Positions 52,082-62,616 are shown, counted from the first letter of the stretch. The stretch: DNA of 64,000 nucleotides from Belliella buryatensis (GCF_900188245.1 NZ_FZOK01000008.1:144178-208177); one strand, 5' to 3'. Made by a program: numbers and translations. Notes: generated from the sequence alone by a model not told the origin.

Positions 52082-53236
52082 TCAAACCTTTTGATCAAAT
52101 TTCCTGAAAATCAGCTGTAAAAACTCCTCCACAGGCTCGGAGTTCTTATCCCAATTCAATTCACCAACGTAACGTTCATTGACGAGTTGTATCGCTTCCA
52201 TAAAGCTATCACATTGATCTATGGACTTCAACGCATGCTTCATCAAATCTGGATTGCCATCAAATAGCTCTTTGGTAAACATAAACCGCTGATTAATACC
52301 AACACTCTCCGAAAGCTCAGAAATTGTACCCTTCATGATGCTATATTGCTCAGATTCAAATTTTGCCCAAGCTTGCAAGGGATCTATGGCTTTCTTCGGG
52401 TCTACTGATTTGAAGCTTGTCGTAGCCCCACTTGGTGTAGATTCTTCATGGGGTATGTTAACCTCTTCTGATCCTTCTTCCTCAAAATCCATCTCTACAT
52501 CAGAATCCTCTGCTATTTCAGGTACTATTTCATCCTGAATAGCATCTATTTTATCTTCTCTCACATCAGCATGATCCGCAGAAAAAGGGGCTACATCTTG
52601 TGGCTTTTTCTCAATTCTTTCAAAAAGAATCTCAAAATCCAAGTAAAGTACTTGTTTGAGTTCCTCCAATAATGCTTCAGCAGTGCTCAAGGTATCTTTT
52701 TGTTGTTCAAAATTCTGCTGTAATGCGTTTTTGTAAGCATCTACACTTTGAGAAATCCCAGCTCTATCAATTAAGCTTGTAACTAAACTCTCGTGCCAGC
52801 GATAATACTTTTTATTTTCTTTCAAAAAGGAATTAATCCCTGTATTGCCAGCTTTGTCAAATTCTCCCCTGAAAAAATTTAGTGGATCGAGAGCCAAAAC
52901 AATGGAAAAGCCTACCGACTCTACCAATAAAGGCTCGAAATTTTCTCTATCTATTTTGATCGACCTAGAGAGAACATTCATAAATTCTTGCAATGCAAGA
53001 TGTACATTATTGTCCCTGTAATCAAAGTATGGATTGGATTTCAACTTTTCCAATTCCTCTTGCCAAGCCTCAAAAAGTGACTTGATCACAAAGAAATTGA
53101 CTTGTTTGCTTGGCGTAAGCTTAACAAGCTCTGCACCTGTCATGTACTTTTTTGAAGAAAAATATTGGTCGCAAACCTTTTTAGCGAATTCTAAGGAATA
53201 GTTTTCTAGATATTTGCTGTTAATTTTAACACTCAT
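52082..53236 (-). CDS. Predicted helical protein of unknown function
   Basis: 384 residues from the ATG at 53236; the longer frame to 53287 adds 17 residues and overlaps the divergent ferredoxin start. Mostly helical, without signal peptide. Two helical regions (about 1-190 and 255-384) flank an acidic low-complexity linker (EIAEDSDVEMDFEEEGSEE, about 235-255). The C-terminal part has WAKFESEQYSIMKGTISELSESVGINQRFMFTKELFDGNPDLMKHALKSIDQCDSFMEAIQLVNERYVGELNWDKNSEPVEEFLQLIFRKFDQ. I know of similar Cytophagales proteins without a described function. Divergent from the ferredoxin gene with 34 bases between starts. Confidence 0.72.
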   Translation of the reverse strand: MSVKINSKYLENYSLEFAKKVCDQYFSSKKYMTGAELVKLTPSKQVNFFVIKSLFEAWQEELEKLKSNPYFDYRDNNVHLALQEFMNVLSRSIKIDRENFEPLLVESVGFSIVLALDPLNFFRGEFDKAGNTGINSFLKENKKYYRWHESLVTSLIDRAGISQSVDAYKNALQQNFEQQKDTLSTAEALLEELKQVLYLDFEILFERIEKKPQDVAPFSADHADVREDKIDAIQDEIVPEIAEDSDVEMDFEEEGSEEVNIPHEESTPSGATTSFKSVDPKKAIDPLQAWAKFESEQYSIMKGTISELSESVGINQRFMFTKELFDGNPDLMKHALKSIDQCDSFMEAIQLVNERYVGELNWDKNSEPVEEFLQLIFRKFDQKV

Positions 53237-53270
53237 AAGTAGGGATTTTAAAATATTCAGAGCACAAATC

Positions 53271-53597
53271 ATGCTGAAAATTATCATCGAGAACTTACAT
53301 CACAAGGAAATAAATGCTCTTGAAAGTAAGCGTAAAGTTATAGAAATAATTCATGAAAACTACATCGATTGGATGCATGCTTGTGGCAAAAAAGGCCGCT
53401 GCACCTCTTGCAAAATGATCATCACAGAAGGTGCTGAAAACCTGAGCCCATTGACAGATAGGGAAGAATTTTTTAGAGAAAAAGACAGATTAAAATTGAA
53501 TGAAAGGTTAACTTGCCAAGCTGAATTGAAATCTGGAACTCTCAAAATCCGAGTAGCAGACATCAATAAGTTTCCACATATGGAGTATAGTGATTAG
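53271..53597 (+). CDS. [2Fe-2S] ferredoxin
   Basis: 108 residues. Cluster ligands are C38, C44, C47 and C82, read from the motif CGKKGRCTSC (C-x5-C-x2-C) and the later LTCQ. The fold-typical strands (LKIIIENLHHKEINAL, KVIEIIHENYIDWMHAC, LKIRV) surround them. It is an electron carrier with the spacing of adrenodoxin- or plant-type ferredoxins. The partner is unknown. The start is ATG 53271, immediately at the first beta-strand; a TTG at 53214 would overlap the divergent gene and adds an unlikely extension. Confidence 0.88.
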   Translation: MLKIIIENLHHKEINALESKRKVIEIIHENYIDWMHACGKKGRCTSCKMIITEGAENLSPLTDREEFFREKDRLKLNERLTCQAELKSGTLKIRVADINKFPHMEYSD

Positions 53598-53798
53598 TTT
53601 ATAGAGGGATTAGTTATTAGTTGATTGAGTGGATTAATTATTGGGAAATGGATTAGTAGAATGGTGCTTGTTCCTTCATCCCTCCTCCTTCATTCTTTCA
53701 TGATGGGTAAATAGAAGTTCACATCTTGTCTCTTGTTTCTTACCTCATGATTCATAAATCTTTACTCCACCCACCTTAGCTCAAAAAAGAATTCAAGT

Positions 53799-54383
53799 AT
53801 GTTTATAGAGCCTTTTATAGGATCCAATAATAAAAAAGAAAGAAAAGGACACATCGAGGTAGTCTGTGGATCCATGTTTTCGGGAAAAACTGAAGAGTTG
53901 ATCAGAAGGCTGAATCGTGCTTTGATTGCCAAGCAGAAAGTTGAGATTTTCAAGCCAGCCATCGACAAAAGGTATCATGAATTTGATGTAGTTTCTCACA
54001 ATGAAAATGCCATTCGATCTACCCCTGTTCAATTTGCGGAAGATATCATCTTATTGGCTGGAGATTGTGATGTGGTTGGGATTGATGAAGTTCAGTTTTT
54101 TGATAATCGGATCGTAGAAGTAGCAAATATCTTAGCCAATTCGGGCAAAAGAGTGATTTTAGCCGGACTAGATATGGATTTTGAAGGAAAAGCTTTCGAT
54201 CCCATGCCACAGCTACTATCTATTGCAGAGTATGTCACCAAAGTGCATGCAATCTGTATGAAATGCGGGGATTTAGCCTCTTACTCCTTCCGACTATCTG
54301 ATGCAAAAGAAAAAGTAGTCTTGGGCGAAAAAGAAAGCTATGAAGCCCGCTGTAGAAAATGTTTCTACGAGGATAAAAAGTAA
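53799..54383 (+). CDS. tdk: Thymidine kinase
   Basis: 194 residues, type II thymidine kinase that phosphorylates thymidine to dTMP in salvage. P-loop GSMFSGKT at 24-31, LASID-equivalent GIDEVQFF, lasso segment [12 protein letters not shown], and the zinc site C-M-K-C ([17 protein letters not shown]) and C-R-K-C near the C-terminus. Spaced 8 bases from the porZ start and probably co-transcribed with it. The upstream 201 bases contain low-complexity repeats of TTAGTTATT but no recognisable promoter. Confidence 0.95.
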   Translation: MFIEPFIGSNNKKERKGHIEVVCGSMFSGKTEELIRRLNRALIAKQKVEIFKPAIDKRYHEFDVVSHNENAIRSTPVQFAEDIILLAGDCDVVGIDEVQFFDNRIVEVANILANSGKRVILAGLDMDFEGKAFDPMPQLLSIAEYVTKVHAICMKCGDLASYSFRLSDAKEKVVLGEKESYEARCRKCFYEDKK

Positions 54384-54391
54384 TTTTGAAA

Positions 54392-56620
54392 ATGAAAAAT
54401 CAGACTCAGTCCTCATTTAGATCGTGTGTTTCTTTGAAATGGAAACTAATCATGGGGCTAACTCTGTATTTCTTTATCAGTTATTCTAATCCCTTTATTT
54501 TTGCCCAATCCATTATCCCTGTTGGTTCTTGGCGAGCGCATATCAGTTATCTAGATCCCGCTATACTCACAGGCAACGAGCAGACAATTTTTCATGTAGG
54601 AAATGAAAGTCTATTCTACTTGTCTACCACATCTGAAGAAGTATTCCCAGTCTCTAAATTAGACGGACTTTATGCACAGCAATTTACTAATGCTGCATTT
54701 GATGAAGATGAAAAAAAACTAATCATCACCTATTCGGATGGCAGCATAGATTTGCTTGGTGAGCATAACATTCGCAACATCGCTACCCTAAGAAACAACA
54801 CACAGATCCGCGAGAAAGGAATCAACCGCATCAAAAAACTAAGCGCCAATACATTTCTTGCAGCGGACTTTGGCGTGGCCATCATCAATAGTAGTAACAA
54901 TCAATTCGTAGATGCCTTCATCAATATCGGGCCAAATGCGACTACACTTCCGGTACTTGACATCACCGAAGACTCAGAAAAATACTACTTGGCGACGACC
55001 ATTGGGGTGTTGGTCGGCAACAAATCTCAGAACTTGAGAGATTTCCGAAGTTGGAATCTATTGGATTCCAATAATCGAACCAGATACAGGCAAATCGAAT
55101 TCTATGAAAACACCCTATTTGCATTGAGTGAGGAAGGAGAAATATTCATTTTTGAGAATGGAAATGCATTTGCACTCATAGGAATAAGCAATGCAAGAAA
55201 TCTAAAACACTTCTCCAACGCCTTGTTTTTTCAATCAGGTCAATCGATTTATCAGTTGCAAGCCAATGGCTCTTTTGGCATCTATTTGACTTGGAAACAA
55301 TCTTTTGACGATTTTCACATCACTTCAGGGGACACTTATCTCAGTATTGCTGGAAGGGGGATAATAAGAAACTCTGATGGAAGCAACTATTCGCCCAATG
55401 GACCTCAAACCAAGGTCCAAGCTTTTGCATTTGACCCTAGCGGGAGCTTTGCTTTTCCCTTTTTAAGACAAAGTAATGGTCAACTAAATATGTCTTTTGG
55501 AAGCAGGGGAAGTATACTGCGCTCTGGCTCTTGGGATGCAATAGACCATCTTGAAAATATCATCGCCATTCAATCCATAGGAGCCAAAACTTTTTTCGCA
55601 AGCATAAATCAGGGATTATGGGCTTTTGAAAACAATGAATTTCGACAAATAATCCTAAATGGTGTAAATCCAAATACACGTATTAGAACCATCCAAGCTG
55701 ATGCTATGGGGCAACTTTGGGTTGGTTTAGAAGACAATCAAGGACGCTTGATCAAGATCCGACCTGATGATTCTCAATCTAGCATTCAAGTAACTGGGCT
55801 TTCCTTTCCACAAAAAATAGAGGTTGACAACCGAGGTAACCTTTGGATCTTGCAATCCAACAACCTTGGCAATACCTCCATTAGGGTGTTCAATGAAGAT
55901 TCAAAACTCAACAGGTCACTCAGCACAAGCCCTAATCAAGGAGGCTTACCCAACACAAGCATCAGAGATATCAAGCTAGATGGAGAAAATAGACTTTGGA
56001 TAGGCTTGAGTAATGGAATCGTTTTTGTACCAAATGTAGCTTCGATTCAGAATTCCACTGCCATCAATGTAGTTCAGCCACTTTTTCAAAATCAACCCTT
56101 ACTTTCTGGAGAAACGGTGAATGCAATTGCCATTTCTCCTGATCAAAATCTATGGCTAGGAACAAACTCCAATGGATTGTTCCAATTTGCACCAGAAGCA
56201 ACAACGACAATCGCCCATTTCACAAGGGCTAATAGCCCCCTATTCACCAATCAGATCAACAACCTTCAATTCAACAACTTTACGGGAGAGTTATTGATCA
56301 CTACTCCTGCTGGAGGCCAAAGTTACAGGTCAGGAAGTATAGCGGCCAGTGATCAATTGAATAATATCAAAATCTACCCGAACCCCATCAGGCCTGATTT
56401 CAATGGACTAATGACCATAGAAGGATTGACTAATTTTACAGAAATTAAAATTAGCAATGCGGCGGGTAGAGTGATTTTTTCCAGTCAAGTGCGAGGTGGT
56501 AGCTATATATGGAATGTGAGAGATCTATCGGGAAAAAGACCTATCCCTGGGGTATATATGGTCTTCGTGATAGATGAAATCGGTAGAGAAAGAATTGCTA
56601 GTAAATTTGTGATCCTCTGA
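54392..56620 (+). CDS. porZ: Type IX secretion system protein PorZ
   Basis: 742 residues. PorZ is a surface component of the T9SS attachment complex. Signal peptide region IMGLTLYFFISYSNPFIFAQ. It begins IIPVGSWRAHISYLDPAILTGNEQTIFHVGNESLFYLSTTSEEVFPVSKLDGL, then two propeller halves with repeated RIRTIQADAMGQLWVGLEDN and SIRDIKLDGENRLWIGLSNG and LWLGTNSNGL type blades. It ends in a type A sorting domain (IKIYPNPIRPDF ... IPGVYMVFVIDEIGRERIASKFVIL). The TTG at 54386 would add two residues; ATG 54392 is chosen. The stop overlaps recO (TGATG). Confidence 0.88.
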   Translation: MKNQTQSSFRSCVSLKWKLIMGLTLYFFISYSNPFIFAQSIIPVGSWRAHISYLDPAILTGNEQTIFHVGNESLFYLSTTSEEVFPVSKLDGLYAQQFTNAAFDEDEKKLIITYSDGSIDLLGEHNIRNIATLRNNTQIREKGINRIKKLSANTFLAADFGVAIINSSNNQFVDAFINIGPNATTLPVLDITEDSEKYYLATTIGVLVGNKSQNLRDFRSWNLLDSNNRTRYRQIEFYENTLFALSEEGEIFIFENGNAFALIGISNARNLKHFSNALFFQSGQSIYQLQANGSFGIYLTWKQSFDDFHITSGDTYLSIAGRGIIRNSDGSNYSPNGPQTKVQAFAFDPSGSFAFPFLRQSNGQLNMSFGSRGSILRSGSWDAIDHLENIIAIQSIGAKTFFASINQGLWAFENNEFRQIILNGVNPNTRIRTIQADAMGQLWVGLEDNQGRLIKIRPDDSQSSIQVTGLSFPQKIEVDNRGNLWILQSNNLGNTSIRVFNEDSKLNRSLSTSPNQGGLPNTSIRDIKLDGENRLWIGLSNGIVFVPNVASIQNSTAINVVQPLFQNQPLLSGETVNAIAISPDQNLWLGTNSNGLFQFAPEATTTIAHFTRANSPLFTNQINNLQFNNFTGELLITTPAGGQSYRSGSIAASDQLNNIKIYPNPIRPDFNGLMTIEGLTNFTEIKISNAAGRVIFSSQVRGGSYIWNVRDLSGKRPIPGVYMVFVIDEIGRERIASKFVIL

Positions 56621-57309
56621 TGTTAAAAAAGTCCCAAGGTATAGTCCTGTCCTACATCCGATACCAGGAAACTTCCATCATTGTCCGGATATTCACTAGA
56701 GAACTGGGACTAAAATCATACATTGTCAATGGCGTTAGAGTAGCCAAGGGTAAGAACAAAATGGCACTTTACCAACCTTTGACCATCCTTGATCTTGTAG
56801 TCTATGACAAAGAATCACTTAGTCTCAATAGGATTTCGGAAGCAAAACTTCAATATCCTTATCAGCAAATCCCTTTTGATTATATCAGGTCAGGCATTGC
56901 GATGTTTGTAGCAGAAGCCATCAGTAAATCCATTTACGAGGGTTATCAAAACGAGCAGCTTTATGACTTCCTGGAGCAATCTCTGAAGCATTTGGATGGT
57001 GAATCTGTCAAGTTGGCTTTATTTCCCATAGTATTCCTTTTAGAGATGTCCAATTACTTAGGTTTTGCTCCAAGTGATTCTAAGTCATTTTTTGAAGAAA
57101 TCCTTCAAGAAATGAAAGTACCAGAATTGATCCAACAAGAATTACAAGCGCTAGATCATCTCATTGCGGAATCCTTTGACTGTAAAGTGACCATAACTAG
57201 CAAGACTAGGAAAGCGCTTTTAGACCATCTCTTGATTTTCTATTCCCAACATTTAGAAGACCATGGGGCTTGGAAATCAGTAAAAGTGCTGAGACAATTG
57301 CTATTATGA
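56620..57309 (+). CDS. recO: DNA repair protein RecO
   Basis: 229 residues. It loads RecA at gaps with RecR and anneals strands. N-terminal OB fold (KSQGIVLSYIRYQETSIIVRIFTRELGLKSYIVNGVRVAKGKNKMALYQPLTILDLVVYDKESLSLNRISEAKL) then a helical C-terminal domain. Zinc-type cysteines found in some RecO are absent. The start overlaps the porZ stop by one base, so it is translationally coupled to porZ. Confidence 0.93.
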   Translation: MLKKSQGIVLSYIRYQETSIIVRIFTRELGLKSYIVNGVRVAKGKNKMALYQPLTILDLVVYDKESLSLNRISEAKLQYPYQQIPFDYIRSGIAMFVAEAISKSIYEGYQNEQLYDFLEQSLKHLDGESVKLALFPIVFLLEMSNYLGFAPSDSKSFFEEILQEMKVPELIQQELQALDHLIAESFDCKVTITSKTRKALLDHLLIFYSQHLEDHGAWKSVKVLRQLLL

Positions 57310-57498
57310 TAAAGTCCTTTGGACAAAAACTTGCGTATTAAGAATGGAAGATGTAATATTGTGGTGTCACAGTATTTCAAAATCCTCTCCCCGTGGGTTT
57401 TATACTATCCTGAATATATTTTTAATTCAGTTCAGTAATACTCAATACATTTAATCAATTACACATCTTAGTAAAATTATCAATTTCATAAGCTTTTT

Positions 57499-59289
57499 AT
57501 GTATAACATAGAAGAATTAAGAATCAGGCTTCTTTCTGAATTGAAAGAAATCGCAGAGGAGTTGGGAGTGAAGAATTTCAAAACTCTGAAAAAAGACGAT
57601 CTAATCTATGCGATCCTAGATCAACAGGCTATCACCCCAGAAAAAGCCCTCCCAAAAAAGAAACCTTCCGTAACAGAAGGAGATCAGGCTCAACCTGACA
57701 CAAAATCACCCTCCCCTGTTGCAGAGACCCCAAAAGAAGATGACTCCAAACCTAAATTCAGAAGACAAAATGTCACTGAAATAGCTAAAGAGGAACAGGA
57801 CAAGCAAAAAGATGAATCTAATGCTGAGGTCAAAGAAAAGCCTCGACGAGAACCAGTAGCTAGGGAAGAAAGACCAAAAAGAGAAGCCCCAGCTAGAGAA
57901 TCAAAACCTCAAGAAAAGTCAATAGAAGATTCTAATAGACCATCAAAACCTTCTACCCCAAGTCCAGCTACTGAGGATGATAAACCAAAATTCATCCGGC
58001 CTAGAAGAAAAGTCATCGAAGAAATCGAGACAGAAAAACCCAAAGCTGCTACAACCCCTGAGCAGGAAGTAGAACTTCCAAAGCGGAAAAACATCAGAGA
58101 TATTGATGAAGTACATATCCCCACCGCCGAAGTTGTACCAAACAAGAGAAAAACTTATGTAAGTCCTAAAGAATTCGAAGGCATTATCGAGAATGAAGGT
58201 GTGCTTGAGATTATGACAGAAGGCTATGGCTTTTTGAGATCTTTAGATTACAATTATTTGGCATCACCAGATGATATTTACGTATCCCCTTCACAAATCA
58301 AACTTTTCGGTCTAAAGACCGGTGATCATATCAAAGGTACTATTAGACCTCCTAAAGAGGGGGAGAAGTATTTTGCCTTATTGAAAGTTATTACGGTAAA
58401 CGGCAAGACTTCTGAAGAAATCAGAGATAGAATTCCTTTCGAGTATTTGACTCCCCTTTTCCCCGAAGAAAGATTAAATCTAACAACAAGATCTGATAAC
58501 TATTCTACCAGAATTCTAGATTTATTTGCTCCTATTGGAAAAGGTCAAAGAGGGATGATTGTAGCACAACCTAAGACAGGTAAGACTGTTCTTCTTCAAC
58601 AAATAGCCAATGCAATATCTGAAAATCATCCTGAGGTTCATTTGATGATCTTGTTGATCGACGAGAGACCAGAGGAGGTTACAGATATGGCTAGATCTGT
58701 AAAGGCAGAGGTGATATCATCAACCTTTGACGAGCAAGCCGAGCGCCATGTGAAGGTAGCTTCTATTGTATTGGAAAAAGCGAAAAGAATGGTAGAATGC
58801 GGTCATGATGTCGTGATCCTCTTAGACTCTATCACCCGATTGGCCAGAGCATACAATACAGTAGTACCTTCCTCTGGTAAAATCCTTTCTGGTGGTGTGG
58901 ATGCAAATGCCCTACACAAGCCAAAAAGATTCTTCGGTGCTGCAAGAAATGTAGAGAATGGCGGTTCATTGACCATTATCGCAACGGCCTTGGTTGAAAC
59001 AGGTTCTAAAATGGATGAAGTGATCTTTGAGGAATTCAAAGGGACTGGTAACATGGAGCTTGCCCTTGACAGAAAGCTTTCCAATAGAAGAATATATCCT
59101 GCGATCGATGTGCCTAGCTCTGGTACAAGAAGAGAGGATCTATTGATGGACAAAGAGGAAATGCAGCGTGTGTGGATCTTGCGTAAGCTAATGTCAGATA
59201 TGAATTCTCAAGAAGCAATGGAGTTCTTGCTACAAAGAATGCGCGGAACAAGAGACAATGTAGAATTCTTGATCAGCATGAATGGCTAA
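57499..59289 (+). CDS. rho: Transcription termination factor Rho with disordered insert
   Basis: 596 residues, about 175 longer than E. coli Rho. N-terminal SAP-like helices (1-45, [36 protein letters not shown]), a low-complexity Lys/Glu/Pro-rich region (about 46-220), cold-shock RNA-binding domain (about 221-300, [15 protein letters not shown]), Walker A AQPKTGKT at 356-363, Walker [17 protein letters not shown] and the Q/R loops. In Bacteroides thetaiotaomicron a similar insert was reported to drive phase separation. A possible -33/-7 pair lies upstream (CTTG 57330, TAATATTG 57354), but with mismatches. Followed by a terminator. Confidence 0.97.
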   Translation: MYNIEELRIRLLSELKEIAEELGVKNFKTLKKDDLIYAILDQQAITPEKALPKKKPSVTEGDQAQPDTKSPSPVAETPKEDDSKPKFRRQNVTEIAKEEQDKQKDESNAEVKEKPRREPVAREERPKREAPARESKPQEKSIEDSNRPSKPSTPSPATEDDKPKFIRPRRKVIEEIETEKPKAATTPEQEVELPKRKNIRDIDEVHIPTAEVVPNKRKTYVSPKEFEGIIENEGVLEIMTEGYGFLRSLDYNYLASPDDIYVSPSQIKLFGLKTGDHIKGTIRPPKEGEKYFALLKVITVNGKTSEEIRDRIPFEYLTPLFPEERLNLTTRSDNYSTRILDLFAPIGKGQRGMIVAQPKTGKTVLLQQIANAISENHPEVHLMILLIDERPEEVTDMARSVKAEVISSTFDEQAERHVKVASIVLEKAKRMVECGHDVVILLDSITRLARAYNTVVPSSGKILSGGVDANALHKPKRFFGAARNVENGGSLTIIATALVETGSKMDEVIFEEFKGTGNMELALDRKLSNRRIYPAIDVPSSGTRREDLLMDKEEMQRVWILRKLMSDMNSQEAMEFLLQRMRGTRDNVEFLISMNG

Positions 59290-59317
59290 TCCAATCTATG
59301 TATAAAACTGAATTTCT

Positions 59318-59355
59318 AGCCCCTATCATTCGCTTGATAGGGGTTAATTTTTTCT
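59318..59355 (+). terminator. Intrinsic terminator after rho
   Basis: Stem CCCCTATCA (59320-59328) and TGATAGGGG (59335-59343), 6-base loop TTCGCT, followed by a T-rich run to 59355. Confidence 0.88.
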
Positions 59356-59436
59356 TATAAAAAGTCAATTTAATTTTCTGCATATTTAGTTATTTGAATT
59401 CAGCTAATAAAATGGATTTTGAATACTGTATTTCGC

Positions 59437-59545
59437 TTTGTAAACTAATCTATTGTTTTATATTTTACCGCGTAGGATATTTGTTTTCAGAAAGTTACGG
59501 ACAAGTCTTTAACCTTACTAAAAAGGAAAAAGAGTTAGTCCCGTA
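59437..59545 (+). promoter_or_regulatory. Possible promoter and folded leader of the T9SS cargo gene
   Basis: TTTG at 59437-59440, an 18-base spacer, then TATATTTT (59459-59466, one mismatch to TAnnTTTG). In the leader TACGG (59496-59500) can pair with CCGTA (59541-59545), extended by AC and GT with one bulged base, closing a 40-base loop. The structure is weak evidence only; no known riboswitch class is recognised. Confidence 0.35.
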
Positions 59546-59564
59546 GGCCCAAACTCAGGGTAAA

Positions 59565-62465
59565 ATGAAGACTTACAACGTTTATATCTTTTCAAATAAT
59601 TGCACTAAGGGATTTTATTCTTTAGCGAAACTCATATTAGCAATATTTTTCATAATATCTCTTGCTACAATTCAAAAATTAACCGCCGAAGGTTCAGGAG
59701 ATTGGGGTACAGCCCCCAATCGTCAAAGTATGCTATGGGTGCCAGCAAGTTCGGGGGTTTCTGGTTATGGCACAAGAGGATGTATGATGATACCTTCTGG
59801 TGTAGCTGGATATAATCCAGGGCATAGATTATATGTGTATGTAAAACAAGGAGAAACTGTTTTTTGGGGATTCAGAAGAGCAGGGTCTACAGGGAATATC
59901 AGAGTTCGTTGGTATTATGATGCTAATTCAACAGGTTTTTTTCCTGAAGGAATATCTGGTAGTGCAAGAACCCAAATATCTTCAGTTGACTATGATGCAA
60001 GTTCAAGCGGTGGGGCAAATGGCAGACCAGCAGATGCTATTGCAGCGCACATTGGACCTTCACAAGTAACTGGTACAGGATATACAGGAAGGAGCTTTAC
60101 GAATAATACTGGAGCTGATCGCGCATTTTGGGTTGAAATAAGTAATCCAGATACAAATAGCACAATAGTAAGCTCAGGTTTTAATATCAATTTTTGGGAT
60201 ATTACAGTAGCCTCAGGTAGTGCAGGCAGCTACATCGAGCAGAAAGGAAGAGTGTATTCTCGATATTGGAGCGTTTCCAACTCAAGAGCAGATATCTCAA
60301 TCAACAATTTAACAATTCTCAACAAAGGTCAGGCTGATGCCTATTCCTTTCATGACGATTTTGGTTTTTTTGTTCCCATTGACAACACCTACACAACAGC
60401 TACGGACGATTACTTTGTCAAACATATTAGATTTCCCGGATCTTCAGGAGGTTGGACAAACTTCTTTGCCAATCAAGATGGGCCTAGAAATACATTGAGC
60501 TACGAAGAAAATAGAAAATCCATCACCACAACTTCTACAAATAACTATCAGTATCCCCTTTTCATCAATGACCCTGACCCTAGTATCTGGAAGACCACAA
60601 CGCCACCATCAGCTACCCTAGATATCGTGTACAGTGAAAAAGCGCCTCCTGCCACTGGTGGAGAAGCTAATGTCAACATCAATATCAGTCTTCCAGCCAT
60701 TGTAGATATCCTCATCGATATTAATGGAAATGGTGAGTATGATGCAGATACGGATGTGATCCTTTCAGAAATCTATGAAAGCCCAGGTAATTACACCATT
60801 TACTGGAATGGGGAAGATGCCAATGGTGTAGAGTTACCCAGTGGTGGGGAGGTCAATTTTGTTGCCTCAGTGGCATTTTTCCCGGTTCATTTCCCTATTT
60901 ACGACTTAGAGCAATGTTTGGGAATTCATGTGGACAATGTTCGCCCAGGTGACCCGGGGAAAGATTTTATCTTTTGGGATGATTCCTTGATTCCCCGAAC
61001 TGGACTGACACCAGCTGATAGTCCTCAATCTATAGAAGTGAATGTCACAGGTCAAGAAAGTCCAGAGCATATCTGGTGGGCCACGGGTGACAATGGATTT
61101 AGTAACAATAAAACAATCAATACTTGGACAGCTTCCTTCTACAGAGTAGTGCAGAGAACCAGTGGATTTACTTTCTTATCGATCTCTGGAAATGTTTTTG
61201 AAGACTTGAATGCATTACAAGACAATACCGTCAATGGTACTGGGGTAAATATCGCTAACCTATATGCTGTCTTGATCAATGATTTAAATAATGTAGTCAG
61301 TTTTGCGGTAGTTCAATCGGACGGTACTTACGTGATCAATGATGTGCCCAATGGCACCTTCAGTATTATCATCACGACTGAGTTACCTACACTCAACGAG
61401 ATTGCTCCCTCCATTATTCTCCCAATGTATTATGAAAGTACTGGAGAATTTCTAGGGGCTGGAGAAGGGCATGATGGCACTCCAAATAGCATTTTACCCA
61501 ATATAGTGGTCGATAATGCCTCTTTATCCAATGCCAATTTTGGGATACGCCCTATTGAATATGACTTGATAGCAGGAAAGTCAGTATCAGCACTCAAGCC
61601 TGAGGTTGGGGATCAGATTACCTTTATTATTACAGTGGAAAACAATGGATATAGCATTGCAAGAGAAGTGATTTTGGAGGAAAATATGCCTGTAGGATAT
61701 TCGTATGTAAGCCATACAGCCTCTCAAGGAACTTATGACCCACTTGCTAGTCCTGCAATTTGGGACATAGGCACGCTGGGGAGTTGGGAAACGGCGACGT
61801 TAACCATTGAAGTAGAAGTTTTGGACGCCGTTGATTATTTCAATTTTGTAGAGACTTTCAGCAATACCCTAATTCCAGAAACCCGGAGTGATAACAACTA
61901 TGCAAGTGCCACAACTGAACCAATTTCCGAACTCCCTGTAGATTGGCTGAGATTCCAAGGAAAACTCTTTCATGAATCCATTCAACTTTCTTGGGCTACA
62001 GCCAAAGAGAGGTATAGTGATCATTTTATGATACAGCGATCGCGCGATGTGAAAAGTTGGGAGAATCTCGGGACAGTTCTAGCACAAGGCTTTTCTGAAC
62101 AAATCACAGATTACAAATGGACTGATCAGCATCCATTGATTGGATCAAATTTTTATCGATTGATTCAATTTGACATGGATGGTAGCCATAGCTATTCTAA
62201 AGTCATCAGAGCAGATTTCAACCCTAATTGGGAAATCAAAGTGTACCCAAATCCATTTATCGAACATATTTTCATAAGAGGAAAGGACATTGATAAATTT
62301 AGCTGGACAATGAGTGATTATACTGGTCGAATTATCCAAGGAAAATCAATCAACCAAACAGGTAATGAAATAAATATAGACACAACAAAGCTTCAGCCTG
62401 GTTTATATTTTATCAAACTTGAAAACAAATCTCAATCATACATTTACAAACTAAAGAAAAACTAA
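59565..62465 (+). CDS. T9SS-exported surface protein with conserved repeat and type A sorting domain
   Basis: 966 residues. An N-terminal hydrophobic stretch (AKLILAIFFIISLATIQKLTAEG) is the export signal. The mature protein has a large N-terminal domain, a SdrD-B-like segment (LSISGNVFEDLNALQDNTVNGTGVNIANLYAVLINDLNNVVSF) and a DUF11 repeat (ligand-free beta-sandwich, YDLIAGKSVSALKPEVGDQITFIITVENNGYSIAREVILEENMP). Then comes the WATAKERYSDHFMIQRSRD segment common in cargo proteins, and a C-terminal sorting domain (IKVYPNPFIEHIFI ... LQPGLYFIKLENKSQSYIYKLKKN). It is probably a cell-surface or gliding-related adhesin-like protein of unknown ligand. The stop lies in the target duplication of an inserted MITE. 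Adhesive function is inference. Confidence 0.85.
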   Translation: MKTYNVYIFSNNCTKGFYSLAKLILAIFFIISLATIQKLTAEGSGDWGTAPNRQSMLWVPASSGVSGYGTRGCMMIPSGVAGYNPGHRLYVYVKQGETVFWGFRRAGSTGNIRVRWYYDANSTGFFPEGISGSARTQISSVDYDASSSGGANGRPADAIAAHIGPSQVTGTGYTGRSFTNNTGADRAFWVEISNPDTNSTIVSSGFNINFWDITVASGSAGSYIEQKGRVYSRYWSVSNSRADISINNLTILNKGQADAYSFHDDFGFFVPIDNTYTTATDDYFVKHIRFPGSSGGWTNFFANQDGPRNTLSYEENRKSITTTSTNNYQYPLFINDPDPSIWKTTTPPSATLDIVYSEKAPPATGGEANVNINISLPAIVDILIDINGNGEYDADTDVILSEIYESPGNYTIYWNGEDANGVELPSGGEVNFVASVAFFPVHFPIYDLEQCLGIHVDNVRPGDPGKDFIFWDDSLIPRTGLTPADSPQSIEVNVTGQESPEHIWWATGDNGFSNNKTINTWTASFYRVVQRTSGFTFLSISGNVFEDLNALQDNTVNGTGVNIANLYAVLINDLNNVVSFAVVQSDGTYVINDVPNGTFSIIITTELPTLNEIAPSIILPMYYESTGEFLGAGEGHDGTPNSILPNIVVDNASLSNANFGIRPIEYDLIAGKSVSALKPEVGDQITFIITVENNGYSIAREVILEENMPVGYSYVSHTASQGTYDPLASPAIWDIGTLGSWETATLTIEVEVLDAVDYFNFVETFSNTLIPETRSDNNYASATTEPISELPVDWLRFQGKLFHESIQLSWATAKERYSDHFMIQRSRDVKSWENLGTVLAQGFSEQITDYKWTDQHPLIGSNFYRLIQFDMDGSHSYSKVIRADFNPNWEIKVYPNPFIEHIFIRGKDIDKFSWTMSDYTGRIIQGKSINQTGNEINIDTTKLQPGLYFIKLENKSQSYIYKLKKN

Positions 62466-62616
62466 TATGTATATCCGCTTTCGCACCAGTAACCATATTT
62501 TATTACGCACACACCTTAAATTCAGATGTTGTCGACTGTCGACCGTCGTCCGTTGACGATTATCCGCTTGATCCTTTCGTTTTATTGAATTACTGGTGTC
62601 ATTGCGGATAATCATA
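62466..62616 (+). mobile_element. 151-bp MITE-like non-autonomous element, copy 2
   Basis: 149 of 151 bases identical to the copy at 48793-48943. It is flanked by a perfect 8-bp direct repeat AAAACTAA at 62458-62465 and 62617-62624. The left duplication contains the TAA stop of the T9SS cargo gene (62463-62465), so the insertion is directly behind the stop. The terminal repeats are the same as in copy 1. No coding capacity; a minus-strand frame crossing it is accidental. Confidence 0.9.

Noticed and set aside
53214..53270. TTG-initiated extension of the ferredoxin
   Set aside because: It overlaps the divergent gene start and adds no recognisable sequence; ATG 53271 starts exactly at the ferredoxin fold.
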